Assembly: GCF_017983445.1 (NCBI RefSeq)
Contig: NZ_JAGOBJ010000004.1
Span: 186,001 to 250,000 of the forward strand
Reading direction: 5' to 3'
DNA: 64,000 bases
DNA from: Halomonas sp.
GTDB taxonomy: Bacteria; Pseudomonadota; Gammaproteobacteria; Pseudomonadales; Halomonadaceae
The position numbers and the translations under genes were made by a program. Positions 7,374 to 16,926 of this stretch are shown here, piece by piece; within the stretch, counting starts at the first letter, position 1; the number at the start of each line of letters is the position of its first letter. The notes under the pieces were generated by a model, which worked only from the letters and a program-made list of their open reading frames with translations, was not told where the DNA came from and did no database searches.

Positions 7374-8390
7374 ATGCCTCATCTTCAGTCACGCAGCTTG
7401 CGGGTGTATGCCGACTCGCTTGAGTATCTGGATCAAACACGCCTGCCGCAAGCCGAAACCTGGGTGCGGTGTGCAAGCCCCGATGACTGGCAGGTGGCGG
7501 TCAAAAGCCTGGCGATTCGCGGCGCGCCGCTAATCGGCTTAAGTGCGGCCTTTGTGCTGGCGCAGTATGCGGCGCAGCATCCTGGGCAGGAGAGCGAGTG
7601 GCAGTTGGTGAGTGACCGCTTACGCGCAACGCGCCCCACCGCGGTTAACCTGATGTACTGTCTGGATGCCATGGAGGCCTGCTTTGCTCAGGGGGCGGAT
7701 GCACTTTCTGAGCGCGCCGTCGCGCTGTTTGAAGAGGACCGCGAGCTGTGTTTGCAGATGGCCGAGCGCGGTGCGGACTTACTGAAAGACGGCGAGCGAG
7801 TGCTTACTCACTGCAATACCGGCGCCCTGGCAACCGCCGGCGTCGGCACGGCGATTGGCGCGCTGGCCGTGGCCAAGAAACGTGGGGTGGCGCTGCATGT
7901 CTACGTGAACGAAACCCGCCCGCTACTTCAGGGTGGCCGGTTAACCGCCTGGGAAATGGCCGACCTGAATATCCCGTATCAACTGATTGCCGACAGCATG
8001 GCGGCAAGCCTGATGGCCGCCGGTAAAGTGGATAAAGTGATGGTGGGTGCCGACCGCATCTGCGCCAACGGCGACTTCGCCAATAAAGTGGGTACTTACA
8101 TGCTGGCGGTGGTCGCCAACTACCATCAGGTGCCGTTTTATGTCGTGGCACCCTACACCACGGTAGACAAAGCTTGCGCCACTGGCGATGACATTCCGAT
8201 CGAACAGCGCGACGCCGCTGAAATACGCGGGGCCACCGGTGCTTTCGGGGATGTTGTCTGGGCGCCGGAAAATGCGCCGGTGTGGAACCCCTCGTTTGAC
8301 GTTACCCCGGCATCACTGGTGACCGGCTGGGTGCTGGATACCGGTGTGTTCGATAAAGCCGCTATCGCACGGGGCGAGCACTGCCGGTAA
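7374..8390 (+). CDS. mtnA: Methylthioribose-1-phosphate isomerase
   Basis: 338 residues, eIF2B-like fold. Catalytic Cys C147 lies in LTHCNTGALATAG and the Asp D227 in MVGADRI; NETRPLLQGGRLTAWE and NGDFANKVGTY are also family hallmarks. It converts methylthioribose-1-phosphate, made by MtnK, to methylthioribulose-1-phosphate. The ATG at 7374 is chosen because AAGGAG lies six bases upstream; the frame extends further 5' but without support. No strong terminator is seen in the 186 bases before the next gene. Confidence 0.95.
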   Translation: MPHLQSRSLRVYADSLEYLDQTRLPQAETWVRCASPDDWQVAVKSLAIRGAPLIGLSAAFVLAQYAAQHPGQESEWQLVSDRLRATRPTAVNLMYCLDAMEACFAQGADALSERAVALFEEDRELCLQMAERGADLLKDGERVLTHCNTGALATAGVGTAIGALAVAKKRGVALHVYVNETRPLLQGGRLTAWEMADLNIPYQLIADSMAASLMAAGKVDKVMVGADRICANGDFANKVGTYMLAVVANYHQVPFYVVAPYTTVDKACATGDDIPIEQRDAAEIRGATGAFGDVVWAPENAPVWNPSFDVTPASLVTGWVLDTGVFDKAAIARGEHCR

Positions 8391-8576
8391 CGGCTTGCCA
8401 GAAACCCTAGGCCTGCACGGTTAGCAGACCAACACGTAGTCATCCAACCGCGCTCCAGTGATTTTAAACAGCATTTGTCGCGTTCGCCCATTCATAAGTG
8501 AGGAGCTGCTATGCTTTGGCGAGGTTTGCTTTGGTGCCTTGCGCCGTTTTTCCCATCATCGTCAAAGGGTGTACTT

Positions 8577-9443
8577 ATGCTCCGCCAACCGCTTCTGGCC
8601 CGTGCGGCCGTTTTGTTTGCGCTTGTTTCACCGCTTGCCGCCGCGGATACGCTCGTATTTACCGCCATTCCCGACGAGGACGAAACCCGTCTTCAAGAGC
8701 GTTTTCAGTCGGTGGCCGACTACCTATCCGATGAACTCGATGTGGAAGTGCGCTTCATTCCCGTGACGTCTTACGCCGCCTCCGTGACCGCGTTTCGCAA
8801 CAATCAGGTGCAGCTGGCCTGGTTCGGCGGCTTCACCGGCGTTCAGGCGCGCGAACTGGTGCCCGGCTCTCAGGCCATCGCCCAAGGCATCGAGGACCCG
8901 GAGTACAAGAGCTACTTTATCGCCAACCAGGCCACCGGCATCGAGCCGGTCGAGTCTGACACTGCCCCCGAGGCGCTCGAGGGGCTCACCTTCACCTTCG
9001 GCTCGCAAAGCTCCACCTCCGGACGGCTGATGCCGGAGTACTTTCTGACGCGCGACCTGGGCGCCTCGCCGAACGAGCTTTTCGGGCGCGTGGGCTACAG
9101 CGGCAACCATAGCCGCACGGTGTCACTCGTGCAGTCCGGCGCCTATCAGGCGGGGGTATTGAGCTACACCGCTTGGGAGAACGAGGTCGACCAAGGCAAC
9201 GTCGACCCCGAGCGGGTGCAGGTCGTGTGGGAATCGCCCACCTACCCGGACTACCACTGGACCGTGCGCGGCGATGTGGACGAGCGCTTTGGCGAGGGCT
9301 TCACCGAGCGACTCACGCAGGCGCTGATCGATATGGACGACCCGAACCTTCTGGCGAGCTTCCCGCGCTCGGGCTTCATTCCGGCCTCCAATGAAGATTT
9401 CCAGCCCATTCACGACGTCGCCGTATCGCTGGATTTGCTGTAA
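8577..9443 (+). CDS. Phosphonate/selenate-type ABC transporter binding protein (PhnD-like)
   Basis: 288 residues with a signal peptide ending near residue 20 (...SPLAAA). The mature part is the PhnD-like periplasmic fold, with 'TAIPDEDETRLQERFQSVAD', 'VTSYAASVTAFRNNQVQLAWF' and a TFTFGSQSSTSGRLMP strand-loop that in the family holds the ligand. From memory this wording is closest to binding proteins annotated as putative selenate receptors, but phosphite, phosphonate or another oxyanion cannot be excluded. AAAGGG precedes the ATG at 8577 by seven bases. The ATPase gene starts two bases after its stop. Confidence 0.82.
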   Translation: MLRQPLLARAAVLFALVSPLAAADTLVFTAIPDEDETRLQERFQSVADYLSDELDVEVRFIPVTSYAASVTAFRNNQVQLAWFGGFTGVQARELVPGSQAIAQGIEDPEYKSYFIANQATGIEPVESDTAPEALEGLTFTFGSQSSTSGRLMPEYFLTRDLGASPNELFGRVGYSGNHSRTVSLVQSGAYQAGVLSYTAWENEVDQGNVDPERVQVVWESPTYPDYHWTVRGDVDERFGEGFTERLTQALIDMDDPNLLASFPRSGFIPASNEDFQPIHDVAVSLDLL

Positions 9444-9445
9444 GA

Positions 9446-10099
9446 GTGAGCGATTTCTTTCTCAAGGATGCCGAGGCGCACTACGGCACCACGCAGGTGC
9501 TCGGGCCACTGTCGATTCATATCGCTGCCGGTGAGCGTGTCGCACTCATCGGTAAGAGCGGGGCGGGAAAGTCGACGCTGCTTTCGCTGATGTTCGACCG
9601 CTGGCAGGCCCAAAACGTGGCGCTGATGCCCCAGGCGCTGGGGTTGGTCGATACGCTCTCGGTGTTTCACAACGTCTACATGGGGCGCCTCGACCGCCAC
9701 CGATGGTGGCGCAACCTGGCCACTCTGGCAAAGCCGTGGCGGCGGGACATCAATGAGATTGTGGCATTGCTGGACGAAGTGGGCATCGGCGAGAAATGCT
9801 GGACGCCCTGCGGCGAGCTTTCCGGCGGCCAGCGCCAGCGTGTGGCCGTGGCCCGGGTACTCTACCAGCAAAGTGATCTGCTGCTGGCCGACGAACCGGT
9901 CTCGGCGCTCGACGGCCCCCAGGCAAGTCACGTAATGGCCACGCTGACCGAGAGCTACCCACGCTCGGTGCTGGCGATGCACGACCTGGAGCTGGCACTG
10001 GCGTTCTGTACCCGAATCGTCGGGCTCAAGGACGGCGCGATCGTGCTCGATGCGCCGAGCGAGTCGCTTTCCAGCGCCGCCCTTCAGGATCTCTACTGA
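9446..10099 (+). CDS. Oxyanion ABC transporter ATPase, PhnC-like
   Basis: 217 residues, a single nucleotide-binding domain: Walker A GKSGAGKS at 36-43, signature ELSGGQRQRVAVARVL near 128 and Walker B LLLADEPVSALD. Shorter than typical PhnC (about 260), mainly between Walker A and the signature. It starts at GTG 9446, two bases after the receptor stop, and its stop TGA shares a base with the permease ATG (TGATG), so the three genes are translationally coupled. Confidence 0.85.
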   Translation: MSDFFLKDAEAHYGTTQVLGPLSIHIAAGERVALIGKSGAGKSTLLSLMFDRWQAQNVALMPQALGLVDTLSVFHNVYMGRLDRHRWWRNLATLAKPWRRDINEIVALLDEVGIGEKCWTPCGELSGGQRQRVAVARVLYQQSDLLLADEPVSALDGPQASHVMATLTESYPRSVLAMHDLELALAFCTRIVGLKDGAIVLDAPSESLSSAALQDLY

Positions 10100-11574
10100 T
10101 GCCGTTGCGTGCCACCACCCGCGTCACGCTGGGCTTTATTCTGCTGGCCCTGGTATGCCTTGCGCTTGGCGATTTCGAGATCAGCGCGCACGATCCGTGG
10201 CGCTCTGTCGGCCAGCTGCTGCTGGGTCTGGTCCAGCCGGATTTCAGCAGTGTCGATTCACTGGGCCAGGCGCTCCTGCGCACCGTTGCCTTCGCATTTG
10301 TCGGCGTAGGCCTGGGCGCGGGGGCGGGAATGCTGCTGGCGCTGTGTTTTCACCGCTGGTGGGTACGTACCTTCAGCGCCTTGATTCGCGCCATCCACGA
10401 ACTCTTCTGGGCATTGATCTTTCTGCAGAGCTTTGGCCTGCACCCGGTGACCGGGGTGCTGGCCATCGCCATTCCCTACGCGGGTATTTTCGCCAAGGTG
10501 TACGCTGAAATCCTCGACGAGACCGACCCGCTCCCCCTCGATGTGCTCCCCCGGCGCGCCGGGCGGCTCTCGAAGCTCGTCTACGCGCGTATCAGCCAGG
10601 CCTGGCCGCACCTGGTGAGCTACACGGCCTACCGGCTGGAGTGCGGGCTGCGCTCAAGTGCGGTGCTGGGCTTTGTGGGCATGCCGACCATTGGCTATCA
10701 CCTCATGGCGGCCTTCGCCCAAGGCCACTATTCGACGGTGGGGGCGCTTTTGCTGCTGTTCTACCTGTTGATCGGCACGCTGCGCTGGTGGGTACGTCCA
10801 AGACTTTTGCCTGTTTACCTGTTGGTCGCGCCGTTTCTGCTGGGCACCGGGCTTCCCATCATGTGGTCGAACGTAACGCGGTTTTTTTCTGAAGATATCG
10901 TGCCCACACCGCTCAAAAGGGGCGAGGGGCTGCCCGCACTCTGGGAGTGGTTCGCCCAGCTGTTCATGAATCAGGCGCTGCCCGGCATCTGGAATACGCT
11001 GTTGCTGACGCAGATTGCCCTGGTGGCCACCGGGGTACTGGCGCTTACGCTTTTCCCGGTGATTTCGCGCCATTTCACCCATCGCGCAAGCGGATTGGCG
11101 GGGCACATAGGGCTGGTCATCATGCGCTCGACGCCGGAGTACATGCTGGCGTTCATTCTGCTCCAGCTCTGGGGGCCATCGATGCTGCCAGCGGTAGTGG
11201 CGCTGGCGCTGCACAACGGTGGCATCATCGCGCACCTGGTGGGTCGGCGCAGCAACGAAATACAGCTTCGCCAGGATGCACCGCACGGCATCGACCGCTA
11301 CGCTTTCGAAATGCTCCCAAGGCTTTACGGCCCCTTCCTGGCGCTGGTGTTCTACCGTTGGGAAATCATCATGCGGGAGACGGCGATCCTGGGCATTCTG
11401 GGCATCGCCACGCTCGGCTTCTATGTGGACAGCGCCATCCAGGAGATTCGCTTCGACCGGGCGATGGTGCTGATATTGATCACCGCGTTGATCAATATAG
11501 GCGTCGATGTACTCGCCCGGCGGCTGCGCGGCTATCTGCGCCTGCGTCACGGCGTCAATCGCCAGCAGTGCTGA
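10099..11574 (+). CDS. Double-length PhnE-like ABC permease
   Basis: 491 residues, about twice the usual PhnE length (about 260). Two halves each resemble a BPD_transp_1 permease: residues about 60-240 with an EAA-like loop around LSKLVYARISQAWPHLVSYTAYRLE, and residues about 290-480 with a second loop around YAFEMLPRLYGPFLALVFYRWEI. The halves diverge, so this is an old fusion or duplication, not a recent repeat. It would supply both membrane halves of the transporter as one chain. Converges on recQ with 32 bases between the stops. Confidence 0.85.
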   Translation: MPLRATTRVTLGFILLALVCLALGDFEISAHDPWRSVGQLLLGLVQPDFSSVDSLGQALLRTVAFAFVGVGLGAGAGMLLALCFHRWWVRTFSALIRAIHELFWALIFLQSFGLHPVTGVLAIAIPYAGIFAKVYAEILDETDPLPLDVLPRRAGRLSKLVYARISQAWPHLVSYTAYRLECGLRSSAVLGFVGMPTIGYHLMAAFAQGHYSTVGALLLLFYLLIGTLRWWVRPRLLPVYLLVAPFLLGTGLPIMWSNVTRFFSEDIVPTPLKRGEGLPALWEWFAQLFMNQALPGIWNTLLLTQIALVATGVLALTLFPVISRHFTHRASGLAGHIGLVIMRSTPEYMLAFILLQLWGPSMLPAVVALALHNGGIIAHLVGRRSNEIQLRQDAPHGIDRYAFEMLPRLYGPFLALVFYRWEIIMRETAILGILGIATLGFYVDSAIQEIRFDRAMVLILITALINIGVDVLARRLRGYLRLRHGVNRQQC

Positions 11575-11606
11575 GCCGGGCTTGCTTTCAAGGAGTCATA
11601 TGAAAG

Positions 11607-13742
11607 CTATAAACTCGTGGGTCTAGTGGTCAGCCAAGCCCGCACGCAGGCCAGCACGTTGTAATCAAAACGTCCGTCCAGCGACTCGAACACTGCTTTC
11701 ATGCCCAGGCCTGCCTGCTGCTCGAACGCCGCGCGGATTTGATTAAGCGTGTTTTCATCGAGCGCAATCACCTGGTCAAGCGCCAGCGCGCCGCTTTCGA
11801 TCACATCGGCCAAGTGGCGGTAAACGGTGTTGGGTGCAAGCCCGCGCGCCTGGGCGATCTCCTCTGGCGTCAGGCCTTGGTGTAAAAGCGTGGCAGATTC
11901 CTGGGCGCTGTCGCCCACAGGGGCGCTTGCGGGCGCATCCTTGTGTGCGGTGATGACTGCCAGAATCCCTTCGCCGTAATCCTCGAGCTTGCGCGCGCCG
12001 ATACCGGTGATGCCGCCAAGGGCCGCCAGATTTTGCGGGCGCTGCGCGTCTAGCTCGGCAAGCGTTGCATCGTTGAAAATGACGTAGGCGGGCAAGCCCT
12101 GAGCGTCGGCAAGCCTTTTGCGGTGCTCGCGCAGTGCCTCCCAAAGGGCGCCGTGGCCCTGGGCGGGAGATCCACTCTTGCTGCGGCGGGTGGCTTTGGT
12201 CTTGCTTGGTTTGCGAAGGGTCAGCGACTGCGCGCCGCGCAGCACAGGTTTGGCCTGAGCGGTAAGGTGAATGGCGCCGTGGCCCTCGATATCCACACTC
12301 AAGTAGCCGCTGGCAATCAATTGACGAAACAGCGCCTTCCATTCGTTAGCCGTAAGGTTGCCGCCAATACCAAAAGTGCTGACCTTATCGTGACCAAAGC
12401 GGGTGATGCGCTCGTTGCTTTTACCCAGCAGCACATCGACCAGATACGTCACACCGAAGCGCTGCTCGGTGCGGTAGACGCATGACAGTGCCTTTTGGGC
12501 GGCCACCGTGGCATCCCAGGTTTCGGGCGGGGTCAGGCAGTTGTCACAGTTGCCGCAGGGCGCCTCCAGATGGTCACCGAAGTAATGTAAAAGCGCTTGA
12601 CGGCGGCAGCTGATGATCTCGCAAAGCCCCAGCATGGCATCGAGTTTTTGCTGCTCGATGCGCTTTTGATGATCGGCGGCGCTGGAATCCTGCTGCATCT
12701 GGCGCAGCGTGATGACATCCTGCAGTCCGTAGGACATCCATGCATCCGCGGGCAGGCCATCGCGCCCGGCGCGGCCGGTTTCCTGATAGTAGGCTTCAAT
12801 ACTCTTAGGCAGATTGAGATGCACCACAAAGCGCACGTCCGGCTTGTCGATGCCCATCCCAAAGGCAATCGTGGCAACCACTACCACGCCGTCTTCACGC
12901 AGAAAACGGGTCTGGTGGTGTTGGCGCTGCTCAGGCGGAAGCCCCGCGTGGTAGGGCAGCGCTGTCAGCCCTTGGCGCTCAAGCCAGGCGGCGGTGTCAT
13001 CCACCTTGCGCCGGGAAAGGCAGTAGACGATCCCGGCTTCGCCACTGTGATTCTCGCGGATAAAGCGCAGCAGATGCTCGCGGGCGTTGCCCTGATTTTC
13101 GGCGATATGGTAGCGGATATTGGGCCGGTCGAAGCCGCTGTTATAGAGTGCGGCGTTTTCGAGCTGCAGATGCTCGATGATATCGCCGCGCGTCGGCACG
13201 TCGGCGGTGGCGGTGAGGGCAATGCGCGGCACTTGGGGAAAGCGCTGGTGCAGTTGGGAGAGCTGGCGATACTCGGGGCGAAAGTCATGGCCCCATTGGG
13301 AGACGCAGTGGGCCTCATCGATAGCAAACAGGGCAATGCGGGCCTGCCCCAGCAGCATCTGCATGCGCGCTGTCGCCAGGCGTTCCGGGGCGACGTATAA
13401 AAGATCCAGCTCGCCTGCGCGCAGGCGGTTCTCCACATCCACCGCCTCATGATAATCGAGGCTTGAGTTGAGATAGGCGGCGCGTACGCCGTTCTGAACG
13501 AGAGCCGCCACCTGATCCTGCATCAGCGCGATCAAGGGCGACACCACGATCGCGGTGCCCTCACGGAGCAGCGCCGGAATCTGATAGCACAGCGACTTAC
13601 CGCCACCGGTGGGCATCAATACCAACGCATCGCCACCGGCAACGACATGATCAATAATTGCCTGCTGCGGGCCGCGAAAGTTTTCAAAACCAAAGACTTC
13701 CTGCAGTACCTTTAACGCCGCCAGGTTGGGTTCGCCGTGCAT
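11607..13742 (-). CDS. recQ: ATP-dependent DNA helicase RecQ
   Basis: 711 residues. Walker A MPTGGGKS (residues 43-50), DEAH box 142-145 followed by [16 protein letters not shown], helicase C domain with the TGRAGRDG motif, four-Cys zinc region (CEIISCRRQ...CGNCDNC), winged-helix RQC and HRDC (about 525-595). The extra C-terminal stretch ([21 protein letters not shown]) resembles an HTH_40-type domain and explains why it is about 100 residues longer than E. coli RecQ. 3'-5' helicase of recombination and fork repair. ATG at 13742 has AAGGAG upstream. It stands alone among transport operons. Confidence 0.95.
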   Translation of the reverse strand: MHGEPNLAALKVLQEVFGFENFRGPQQAIIDHVVAGGDALVLMPTGGGKSLCYQIPALLREGTAIVVSPLIALMQDQVAALVQNGVRAAYLNSSLDYHEAVDVENRLRAGELDLLYVAPERLATARMQMLLGQARIALFAIDEAHCVSQWGHDFRPEYRQLSQLHQRFPQVPRIALTATADVPTRGDIIEHLQLENAALYNSGFDRPNIRYHIAENQGNAREHLLRFIRENHSGEAGIVYCLSRRKVDDTAAWLERQGLTALPYHAGLPPEQRQHHQTRFLREDGVVVVATIAFGMGIDKPDVRFVVHLNLPKSIEAYYQETGRAGRDGLPADAWMSYGLQDVITLRQMQQDSSAADHQKRIEQQKLDAMLGLCEIISCRRQALLHYFGDHLEAPCGNCDNCLTPPETWDATVAAQKALSCVYRTEQRFGVTYLVDVLLGKSNERITRFGHDKVSTFGIGGNLTANEWKALFRQLIASGYLSVDIEGHGAIHLTAQAKPVLRGAQSLTLRKPSKTKATRRSKSGSPAQGHGALWEALREHRKRLADAQGLPAYVIFNDATLAELDAQRPQNLAALGGITGIGARKLEDYGEGILAVITAHKDAPASAPVGDSAQESATLLHQGLTPEEIAQARGLAPNTVYRHLADVIESGALALDQVIALDENTLNQIRAAFEQQAGLGMKAVFESLDGRFDYNVLACVRAWLTTRPTSL

Positions 13743-13801
13743 CCTCGCTCTCCTTATTGCCGAGCGCGGATTGTCGCACGAAAAGCCCCTTGCACGTTTG
13801 C

Positions 13802-14686
13802 TTAGCGGATTCCTGCGCGTAGAAACGACTGTACAAACTGACGTTGAAAGAGCAGAAACGCGATCAATAGCGGCGCGATGCTAAGTAACGTGGCCGCGCT
13901 GACCGTTGCCCAGTTAACCCCGGTTTCCGGGGCAGAGAAGATGCCCAGGCCAACGGTCAACGGGCGGCTCTCCACGGAATTGGTGACCACCAGCGGCCAT
14001 AGAAAATTGTTCCAGTGATGGCTGATGGATACAAGACCATAGGCCAGGTAGGTAGGCTTGGCCAAGGGCACATAGACTTTCCAGAGAATTTCCAGCCAGC
14101 TGCAGCCCTCAATGCGCGCGGCATCTTCAAGCTCTCGGGGGATGGTCTTGAACGTCTGGCGCAACAGGAAAATACCAAAGGCGCTGGCTACATAAGGCAG
14201 GCCAATACCGGTGATGGTGTTAATTAGCCCTAACTCGCTGGCGATACGGTAGTTCTCCACAATCAATACTTCAGGAAATACAAACAGCTGGATCAGCACC
14301 AGCATAAACAGCAGGTTTTTACCTGGAAGGGGGAACCGGGCAAACGCAAAGGCGGCAAGCGTGCACACTATAAACTGGGCAAGCACCACGCCGGTGACGA
14401 GCGCAAAGGTATTGAGGTAATAGCGGGCAAAGGGCGCCTGAGACCAGGCGTTAATGAAGTTATCCAGCGTCAGCGGGGCGAGCAGCTCAAAGCGCACCAT
14501 AAATTCGCTGGGGTGGAAAGCGGCCCAGAAAGCGTACAGCAGGGGGAAAATCCAGATGACCGCCAGAAGCCACGCCGCCACGGTTTCAAGCGATGGAACC
14601 GTGATGTGACGTGGGCGGGGCGCATCCGTCGTTGGGCGCTGGGTGTTTGATCTCTGAGTGCTTGAGGTTGTTGTGGTTGAACTCAT
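13802..14686 (-). CDS. Carbohydrate ABC transporter permease (UgpE/MalG type)
   Basis: 294 residues with about six membrane segments after a Ser/Thr/Pro-rich cytoplasmic tail. The EAA loop of MalG-type permeases is visible as '[20 protein letters not shown]'. It overlaps the preceding permease by 4 bases (ATGA) and is the last gene of the operon ATPase - receptor - permease - permease. The ligand is unknown; glycerol-3-phosphate, polyols and oligosaccharides are all handled by this family. Confidence 0.87.
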   Translation of the reverse strand: MSSTTTTSSTQRSNTQRPTTDAPRPRHITVPSLETVAAWLLAVIWIFPLLYAFWAAFHPSEFMVRFELLAPLTLDNFINAWSQAPFARYYLNTFALVTGVVLAQFIVCTLAAFAFARFPLPGKNLLFMLVLIQLFVFPEVLIVENYRIASELGLINTITGIGLPYVASAFGIFLLRQTFKTIPRELEDAARIEGCSWLEILWKVYVPLAKPTYLAYGLVSISHHWNNFLWPLVVTNSVESRPLTVGLGIFSAPETGVNWATVSAATLLSIAPLLIAFLLFQRQFVQSFLRAGIR

Positions 14687-15567
14687 TGGTAGTGCGTCCT
14701 GCGGTCTAAAATCGTGAACTTCAGCGTAGCGACGACGGCGAGTACCAGCAGAATCACCACCGTGATGGTGGCCGCCGTGGTGCGGTCAAAAAACGAGAAG
14801 GCATTTTCGTAGACGTAATACAGCAGCAGATTTGTCGCGTTATTGGGGCCACCCTTAGTCAAAATGAACAGATGATCAACCACGCGTACCGCATTGATTA
14901 ACGCGTTGATCAGCACAAACAGCGTGGTGGGCATCAATAGCGGAAAGGTCACCCGCCAGAAGAAGCTCCAGCGGCTGGTGCCTTCAAGATCGGAGGCCTC
15001 TTTAAGCTCGGGTGGAATGCCTTGAAGCGCCGCGAGATAGAAAATCATGAAAAAGCCGGCCTCTTTCCAGACCGACATTACAATCACCGAGCCCAGCGCA
15101 ACGCTTGGGTCGCCCAGCCAATTCACCCCGGAAAACCCCAGCGCTCCAAGCAGCTTGTTGAACAGGCCAATTTGCGGGGCGTAGAAGAACATCCAGATAT
15201 TGGCCGCGGCAATCATGGGCAAAATAGTCGGCGTGAAGTAGGCCATACGCACAAGGCCGCGCCCCGGCAGTTTGCCGTTGACGAACAGCGCCATGCCCAG
15301 CGCCAGGGCGATAGACGCGGGGATCGTGCCTAGCGCATAAATCAGATTGTTGCGCGCTACCTTCCAGAACTTGGCGTCATCGAACAGGAAGCGATAATTC
15401 TCAAGCCCGACAAATTCCGGTGGCGCCCCGCGAAAGCCGGGGAGAAATAGGCTTTGAATCACGGTAGTAATCGTAGGCAGATACGCAAACGCGGCTAACA
15501 GCACGGCGGCGGGCAGTAACAGCAGGGCGCCATACATCTGCATTTTGTGGTGGGCGGTTAATGCCAT
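14683..15567 (-). CDS. Carbohydrate ABC transporter permease (UgpA/MalF type)
   Basis: 294 residues with about six membrane segments. The EAA loop reads LKEASDLEGTSRWSFFWRVTFP. It pairs with the downstream permease (4-base overlap) to form the transmembrane channel. A stem-loop separates it from the receptor gene upstream, and its own ribosome-binding site is weak. Confidence 0.87.
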   Translation of the reverse strand: MALTAHHKMQMYGALLLLPAAVLLAAFAYLPTITTVIQSLFLPGFRGAPPEFVGLENYRFLFDDAKFWKVARNNLIYALGTIPASIALALGMALFVNGKLPGRGLVRMAYFTPTILPMIAAANIWMFFYAPQIGLFNKLLGALGFSGVNWLGDPSVALGSVIVMSVWKEAGFFMIFYLAALQGIPPELKEASDLEGTSRWSFFWRVTFPLLMPTTLFVLINALINAVRVVDHLFILTKGGPNNATNLLLYYVYENAFSFFDRTTAATITVVILLVLAVVATLKFTILDRRTHYQ

Positions 15568-15592
15568 GGGTCACGGCCACTTGTGAAGAAAC

Positions 15593-15610
15593 GCCGGGGC
15601 GAGCCCCGGC
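15593..15610 (-). promoter_or_regulatory. Stem-loop between receptor and permease genes
   Basis: Perfect 7-bp GC stem (15593-15599 with 15604-15610, GCCGGGG/CCCCGGC) with a 4-base loop and no U run. Its position directly after the receptor gene fits an mRNA-stabilising or partially terminating element that raises receptor output over permease output. Confidence 0.55.
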
Positions 15611-15628
15611 AAATGGGTAAAGTGAGGC

Positions 15629-16909
15629 TTAACGTGCGTAACGACGCAGTATGGCTTCCGCTTCCCGCTGGGCCTGGTCAAGTGCGGCTTCCGGTTCCAT
15701 CTGACCGGTTAACGCTGCCTGAACGGCGTTATCCAACGTGCGACGAATGCGGCCGCCCTGATAGGTGGAAAGCTCGGCAGTACCGTGTTCCAGCTGGTCG
15801 CGGGCAACGGCGGCAGGCGGGAAGCTCTGTACGTAGTCGCGCAGCGCATCGGTCTCGTAAGCGGCCGGGCTTACGCCCATGTAGCCCGTTTCAATCGACC
15901 AGTCGGCGGCGCGCTCAGGGGCGGTCATCCAGCGGATAAACGTCATCGCCGCGCGCTGCTCTTCTTCCGAGGCGTCTTTAAAGACGTAAAAGTTACCGCC
16001 GCCGGTGTGGCTGCCGCGCTGGGTGTTCATGGGCAGCATGGCGACGCCAAAATCAAAACCGGCCTCGTTACGCACGGCGGTCAGGTTGCCGGTGGTGTGC
16101 CACATCATGGCGGTGGACTGCTCGATGAAGTTCTGACGCAGCGTGCCCCACTCAATGGTGCCATCCGGCATGGCGTTATGCTCATCAGCAAGTGATACCC
16201 AGTACTCAAGGGCTTCAACCGCTGCCGGGTCATCAAAATAGACCTCGGTGCCGTCTTCACTCATCAAGCGATGGCCGTTCTGAAATGCAAACGCCTGGAA
16301 CATCCAGTAGGGGTAGCCGGTAGATGGCACCATCACGCCCCACTGCTCACCGTTGGAGGCTTTGCGAATCGTCGCCGCCATCTCGGCCATTTCCTGCCAG
16401 TTTTCCGGTGGGGTTTCAGGATCTAAACCGGCCGCCTCAAAAGCATCCTTGTTCCAGAACAGTACGATGGTGGAGCGCTGGAAAGGAATACCGTAGGTTT
16501 TGCCATCCAGCTGGCCGTTTTCCATCAAGCCTGGGTAGAAGCTGTCGAGCCATTCGCGCTCTTCATCGGTTTCGACCAGATCATCGAACGCCACAATGGC
16601 GTCCTGCTCGATCAGTTCGTAAAGATCGATGGAGAACATCACCGATAGCTGCGGCGTATCGCCTGACTCAATCGCCGACATCGTGCGCACACGGGTGTCA
16701 TCGTAGTTGCCGGCGTAGATGGCTTCTACCGAGATGTCGGGGTGCTCGTTTTCGAACTCATCAACGAGATTATCGATCACGTCCGTCAGGGCGCCGCCGA
16801 CCGATACGGGATAGTACATGGTCAGGTCAACGGGATCAGCGCTTGCCTGGGCGGCGCTTAACAGTCCGGCCACCAAGGCTGTGGTCGCAAAAGGGATATA
16901 TAAACGCAT
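15629..16909 (-). CDS. Carbohydrate ABC transporter binding protein (UgpB-like, SBP_bac_1)
   Basis: About 426 residues. Signal peptide of about 24 residues (MRLYIPFATTALVAGLLSAA). The mature protein begins DPVDLTMYYPVSVGG and has the extracellular solute-binding family 1 pattern (EFENEHPDISVEAIYAGNYDD, GIPFQRSTIVLFWNKDAF). I chose the ATG at 16909 because GTGGAG lies six bases upstream; the longer start at 16927 overlaps the ATPase stop. The nearest named relative by eye is UgpB, but the ligand is not settled. Confidence 0.87.
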   Translation of the reverse strand: MRLYIPFATTALVAGLLSAAQASADPVDLTMYYPVSVGGALTDVIDNLVDEFENEHPDISVEAIYAGNYDDTRVRTMSAIESGDTPQLSVMFSIDLYELIEQDAIVAFDDLVETDEEREWLDSFYPGLMENGQLDGKTYGIPFQRSTIVLFWNKDAFEAAGLDPETPPENWQEMAEMAATIRKASNGEQWGVMVPSTGYPYWMFQAFAFQNGHRLMSEDGTEVYFDDPAAVEALEYWVSLADEHNAMPDGTIEWGTLRQNFIEQSTAMMWHTTGNLTAVRNEAGFDFGVAMLPMNTQRGSHTGGGNFYVFKDASEEEQRAAMTFIRWMTAPERAADWSIETGYMGVSPAAYETDALRDYVQSFPPAAVARDQLEHGTAELSTYQGGRIRRTLDNAVQAALTGQMEPEAALDQAQREAEAILRRYAR

Positions 16910-16926
16910 AAAAGACTCCACGAACA

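Noticed and set aside
10654-11550. Long 298-residue minus-strand frame opposite the double permease
   Set aside because: Composition (many Gln, His, Arg) is that of an antisense shadow of a membrane protein gene; the plus frame has clear membrane segments and translational coupling.
12597-13400. 267-residue plus-strand frame inside recQ
   Set aside because: Antisense to the conserved helicase core; no family features.
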